Source: Cytophagaceae bacterium
GTDB taxonomy: Bacteria > Bacteroidota > Bacteroidia > Cytophagales > Spirosomataceae
Assembly (NCBI GenBank): GCA_027485075.1
Contig: JAIXRT010000201.1
Location: forward strand, 1 to 8,994
Direction of reading: 5' to 3'
DNA: 8,994 bases
Both the position numbers and the translations under genes were made by a program. Of the stretch, positions 6,849-8,994 are shown piece by piece. The notes under the pieces were generated by a model. The model saw only the letters and a program-made list of their open reading frames with translations, was not told the DNA's origin and did not search any database. Numbering within the stretch: the first letter of the stretch is position 1; each line of letters starts with the position of its first letter.

Positions 6849-8042
6849 TTAGTCATTCAATTTTAAGTGCTGCTGATACGTGGACAAATCTTTATCCCCT
6901 CTGCCCGACAAATTCACCACAATAACCTCTTCCGGCTTCGCGTGTAATTTTTCAAACACCGCCAGCGCATGTGCTGTCTCTAATGCCGGAATAATTCCCT
7001 CCAAAACAGAACATTCAACGGCTGCATCCAAAGCCTCCGCATCTGTTATGCCAAAAAACCGAGCACGCCCCGTAGAAGATAAATTCGCATGCATCGGCCC
7101 GATACCCGGGTAATCCAAGCCTGCCGAAATCGAATAAGGTTCAATGACCTGACCATCTTCCGTTTGCATTAATAAACTTTTGCTACCGTGCAAAACCCCT
7201 GGTCTTCCCAAAAAGGTTGTTGCTGCCGAATGCCCCGAATTAACCCCTTTTCCTGCAGCCTCTGCTGCAATCAATTGGGTACGTGGCTCATCCAAAAAAT
7301 GGTAAAACGCACCCGCCGCATTCGAACCGCCACCCACACATGCAATCACATAATCTGGATAATCACGCCCCTCTTTCTCTTGCAACTGAATACGTATTTC
7401 CTCTGAAATCACCGACTGGAATCGAGCTACCATGTCAGGATAGGGATGTGGCCCCACCACCGAACCAATGATGTAATGCGTGTCAACCGGATTATTAATC
7501 CAGTGGCGCATAGCTTCATTAGTCGCATCCTTCAATGTTTTAGATCCGGATTGAGCTGCGACCACTTGGGCGCCCAACATGCGCATCCGCGCCACATTAG
7601 GAGCCTGACGCTCAATGTCAATGGCACCCATGTATACGATACACTCCATGCCCATCAGCGCACAAACCGTAGCCGTCGCAACGCCATGTTGGCCCGCCCC
7701 CGTCTCCGCGACAATCTTATTTTTGCCCAAACGCTTCGCCACTAAAATCTGGCCAATCGTATTGTTCACCTTGTGTGCGCCAGTATGGCATAAATCTTCA
7801 CGTTTGAGGTAGATGTTCGTTTGGTATTTGGCCGATAATCGCTCCGCCTTAAAGAGCGGGGTCGGTCGGCCTACAAAGTCTTTCAATAAAAACTGAAATT
7901 CTTTTTGAAATGCAGGTTCCGCCATAATATCCAAATACCGGCTACGTAACTCTTCCACATTCGGATATAACATTTCTGGAATAAAGGCTCCGCCAAAATC
8001 CCCGTAATATCCACGTTCGTCAACTTGAAATGACTGTTTCAT
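6849..8042 (-). CDS. trpB: Tryptophan synthase beta chain
   Basis: TrpB is the pyridoxal-phosphate enzyme that joins indole (from TrpA) with L-serine to make L-tryptophan in the cytosol. The 397 residues match the standard TrpB1 type that partners TrpA. The N-terminal YYGDFGGAFIPEML (12-25) is typical; HKVNN (90-94) provides the Schiff-base lysine K91; AETGAGQHG (112-120) holds the catalytic Glu113; CVGGGSNA (235-242) is the phosphate-binding loop; and SGRGDKD (379-385) closes the cofactor site. All key residues are present. Its ATG (8042-8040) overlaps the trpF stop as ATGA, and its TAA (6851-6849) lies at the trpA start, so translation of the three genes is probably coupled. Confidence 0.98.
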   Translation of the reverse strand: MKQSFQVDERGYYGDFGGAFIPEMLYPNVEELRSRYLDIMAEPAFQKEFQFLLKDFVGRPTPLFKAERLSAKYQTNIYLKREDLCHTGAHKVNNTIGQILVAKRLGKNKIVAETGAGQHGVATATVCALMGMECIVYMGAIDIERQAPNVARMRMLGAQVVAAQSGSKTLKDATNEAMRHWINNPVDTHYIIGSVVGPHPYPDMVARFQSVISEEIRIQLQEKEGRDYPDYVIACVGGGSNAAGAFYHFLDEPRTQLIAAEAAGKGVNSGHSAATTFLGRPGVLHGSKSLLMQTEDGQVIEPYSISAGLDYPGIGPMHANLSSTGRARFFGITDAEALDAAVECSVLEGIIPALETAHALAVFEKLHAKPEEVIVVNLSGRGDKDLSTYQQHLKLND

Positions 8043-8635
8043 ATGTTTTGCATTATATCCTTCACCTTCACTAAGTCCTTTAACCCAGGGCTCAGCTCCA
8101 ATTTACTATTAAAATCTAGGGCGTATAAGCCCGGTAATTGCTTTGCTTCTTTGATACTCGCCTCTTCCAAACCGCCAGCTAAAAAATAGGGAATATTGAG
8201 TTTGTAGGCTTCTAGTATAGACCAATCAAACCGCTCTCCTGTTCCACCCACTTGCGATCCTTTTTTGGTATCAAACAAATAATAATCAGGCAACAAATCC
8301 AATCCGTTAACATCCTGCTCCGTGCTAACACTAACGGCTTTGATAACAAGCAAACCTGCCGCTTGCAATTCGTCAATGACCTCTTGGCCTTCATCTCCAT
8401 GCAATTGCACGACTTGAAACCCAGCCTTTTTTGACAGGGCAAGTATGTTGGCCGTGGACTCATTCACAAACACGCCTACTGCCTTTGTTTTAGCTGGCAA
8501 ATTCGGGATGACAAAATCTGCCCCTACATATCGTGGAGATTTCGACACCCATATGAATCCCATGTAATCCGGTTCGCATGCAGCTACTGCCTCGATATTT
8601 TTCAAATCCCGCATGCCACAAACCTTCCACTTCAT
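8039..8635 (-). CDS. trpF: Phosphoribosylanthranilate isomerase
   Basis: TrpF carries out the Amadori rearrangement of N-(5-phosphoribosyl)anthranilate to CdRP, the substrate of TrpC. The 198 residues are a normal length for this single-domain beta/alpha barrel. KVCGMRD (4-10) supplies the catalytic cysteine C6, YLFDTK (119-124) the catalytic aspartate D122, VVQLHGDE (75-82) is the usual mid-barrel motif, and FLAGGL (151-156) with LDFNSKLELSPGLKD (173-187) forms the C-terminal phosphate-binding region. It is not fused to TrpC, unlike in E. coli. The ATG at 8635 lies 2 bases after the trpC stop, and its TGA overlaps the trpB start. No strong Shine-Dalgarno site is seen, which fits coupled translation. 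Confidence 0.97.
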   Translation of the reverse strand: MKWKVCGMRDLKNIEAVAACEPDYMGFIWVSKSPRYVGADFVIPNLPAKTKAVGVFVNESTANILALSKKAGFQVVQLHGDEGQEVIDELQAAGLLVIKAVSVSTEQDVNGLDLLPDYYLFDTKKGSQVGGTGERFDWSILEAYKLNIPYFLAGGLEEASIKEAKQLPGLYALDFNSKLELSPGLKDLVKVKDIMQNI

Positions 8636-8637
8636 GT

Positions 8638-8994
8638 TTATTGCTTTAAGAAATCAGTTAATGCTTGACCCGGACTGCTCGTTTTCATAAAACTCTCTCC
8701 AATTAAAAATCCGCGATATCCGTAGCCTTTCAATTCAGTTATAATCTCAGGTCCAGAAATACAGCTCTCTGAAACTTTGACAAACTGTGCAGGAATTTTA
8801 TCCGCAAGGACTTTGGATGCCTCCACATTTTGCTCGGAAAAATTCTTCAGGTTCCGGTTATTTACACCTACTACCGAAATATAATCGCCCAACGAACGAT
8901 TCAATTCCTCTTCATCGTGTACCTCGAGTAAGGTTTCCATTCCTAATGAACGCGCTAGCGAACCTAATGTTTTGATTTCCAGCGGGCTTAATGC
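8638..8994 (-). CDS. trpC: Indole-3-glycerol phosphate synthase, C-terminal part (5' end outside window)
   Basis: TrpC closes the indole ring, converting CdRP to indole-3-glycerol phosphate with loss of CO2 and water. The frame is open to the window edge (reading ALSPLEIKTLG), so ATG at 8940 is internal; 118 of about 260 residues are present. Seen in order: LLEVHDEEE with a catalytic Glu, VVGVNNRNL with the active-site Asn, VSES (Glu-Ser pair that binds substrate) and GFLIGESFM, the phosphate-binding end of the barrel. The residue after VSES is Cys where most homologues have Gly. The N-terminal active-site lysines lie outside the window. It is separate from trpF, 2 bases upstream of it, in the usual Bacteroidota order trpC-F-B-A; trpE, G and D would be expected further upstream. 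Confidence 0.96.
   Translation of the reverse strand, partial: ALSPLEIKTLGSLARSLGMETLLEVHDEEELNRSLGDYISVVGVNNRNLKNFSEQNVEASKVLADKIPAQFVKVSESCISGPEIITELKGYGYRGFLIGESFMKTSSPGQALTDFLKQ

Noticed and set aside
7188..7812. Plus-strand frames opposite trpB
   Set aside because: They are antisense to a fully conserved gene and have no motifs or plausible translation signals.
1..8994. Mobile element, CRISPR, tRNA or defence island
   Set aside because: I saw no transposase or integrase, no regularly spaced repeats, no tRNA-like cloverleaf and no defence-type proteins; nearly all of the sequence is accounted for by well-known families.

Overview
The window reads as an ordinary chromosomal segment of a Bacteroidota bacterium, perhaps from the Cytophagales, though that order-level guess is weak. 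The evidence is the protein sequences (EF-G, L19, the Trp enzymes and Tat-type Gfo/Idh/MocA oxidoreductases all look like Bacteroidota versions), start codons preceded by A-rich sequence rather than strong Shine-Dalgarno sites, and promoter elements of the Bacteroidota type TAnnTTTG.

Layout. Bases 1-1026 (+) hold the C-terminal half of elongation factor G (fusA), followed by a strong intrinsic terminator at about 1044-1076. Converging on it is a membrane acyltransferase (1096-2130, -). A 128-bp divergent intergenic region separates that gene from a MacB/LolD-type ABC ATPase (2259-2969, +) that has no permease next to it. The ATPase gene converges with, and overlaps by 4 bp, a two-gene operon of Tat-exported Gfo/Idh/MocA oxidoreductases (5487 down to 2966, -), whose reading frames overlap as ATGA. 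Upstream of that pair, on the same strand, lies rplS (ribosomal protein L19, 5607-5960) with its own promoter, a possible structured leader and a clean terminator. Upstream of rplS is the distal half of the tryptophan operon in the order trpC (partial), trpF, trpB, trpA (8994 down to 6068, -). Its genes overlap or are separated by no more than 2 bp.

How the genes work together. TrpC, TrpF and TrpB/TrpA carry out consecutive last steps of tryptophan synthesis, and their tight junctions suggest coupled translation. No terminator is visible after trpA, so some trp transcription may run into rplS, although rplS appears to have its own promoter. The two oxidoreductases are probably co-expressed, exported as folded NAD(P)-binding proteins, and act on sugars or sugar derivatives; the substrate cannot be told from sequence. 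fusA, rplS and trp are housekeeping. The acyltransferase and ABC ATPase are accessory envelope or transport genes.

I see no CRISPR array, tRNA, rRNA, insertion sequence, phage gene or recognisable defence system, and nothing that clearly amounts to a new biological system. The points most worth a second look are the rplS leader, the coupled oxidoreductase pair with its repeat-bearing upstream region, and the absence of rpsJ after fusA.
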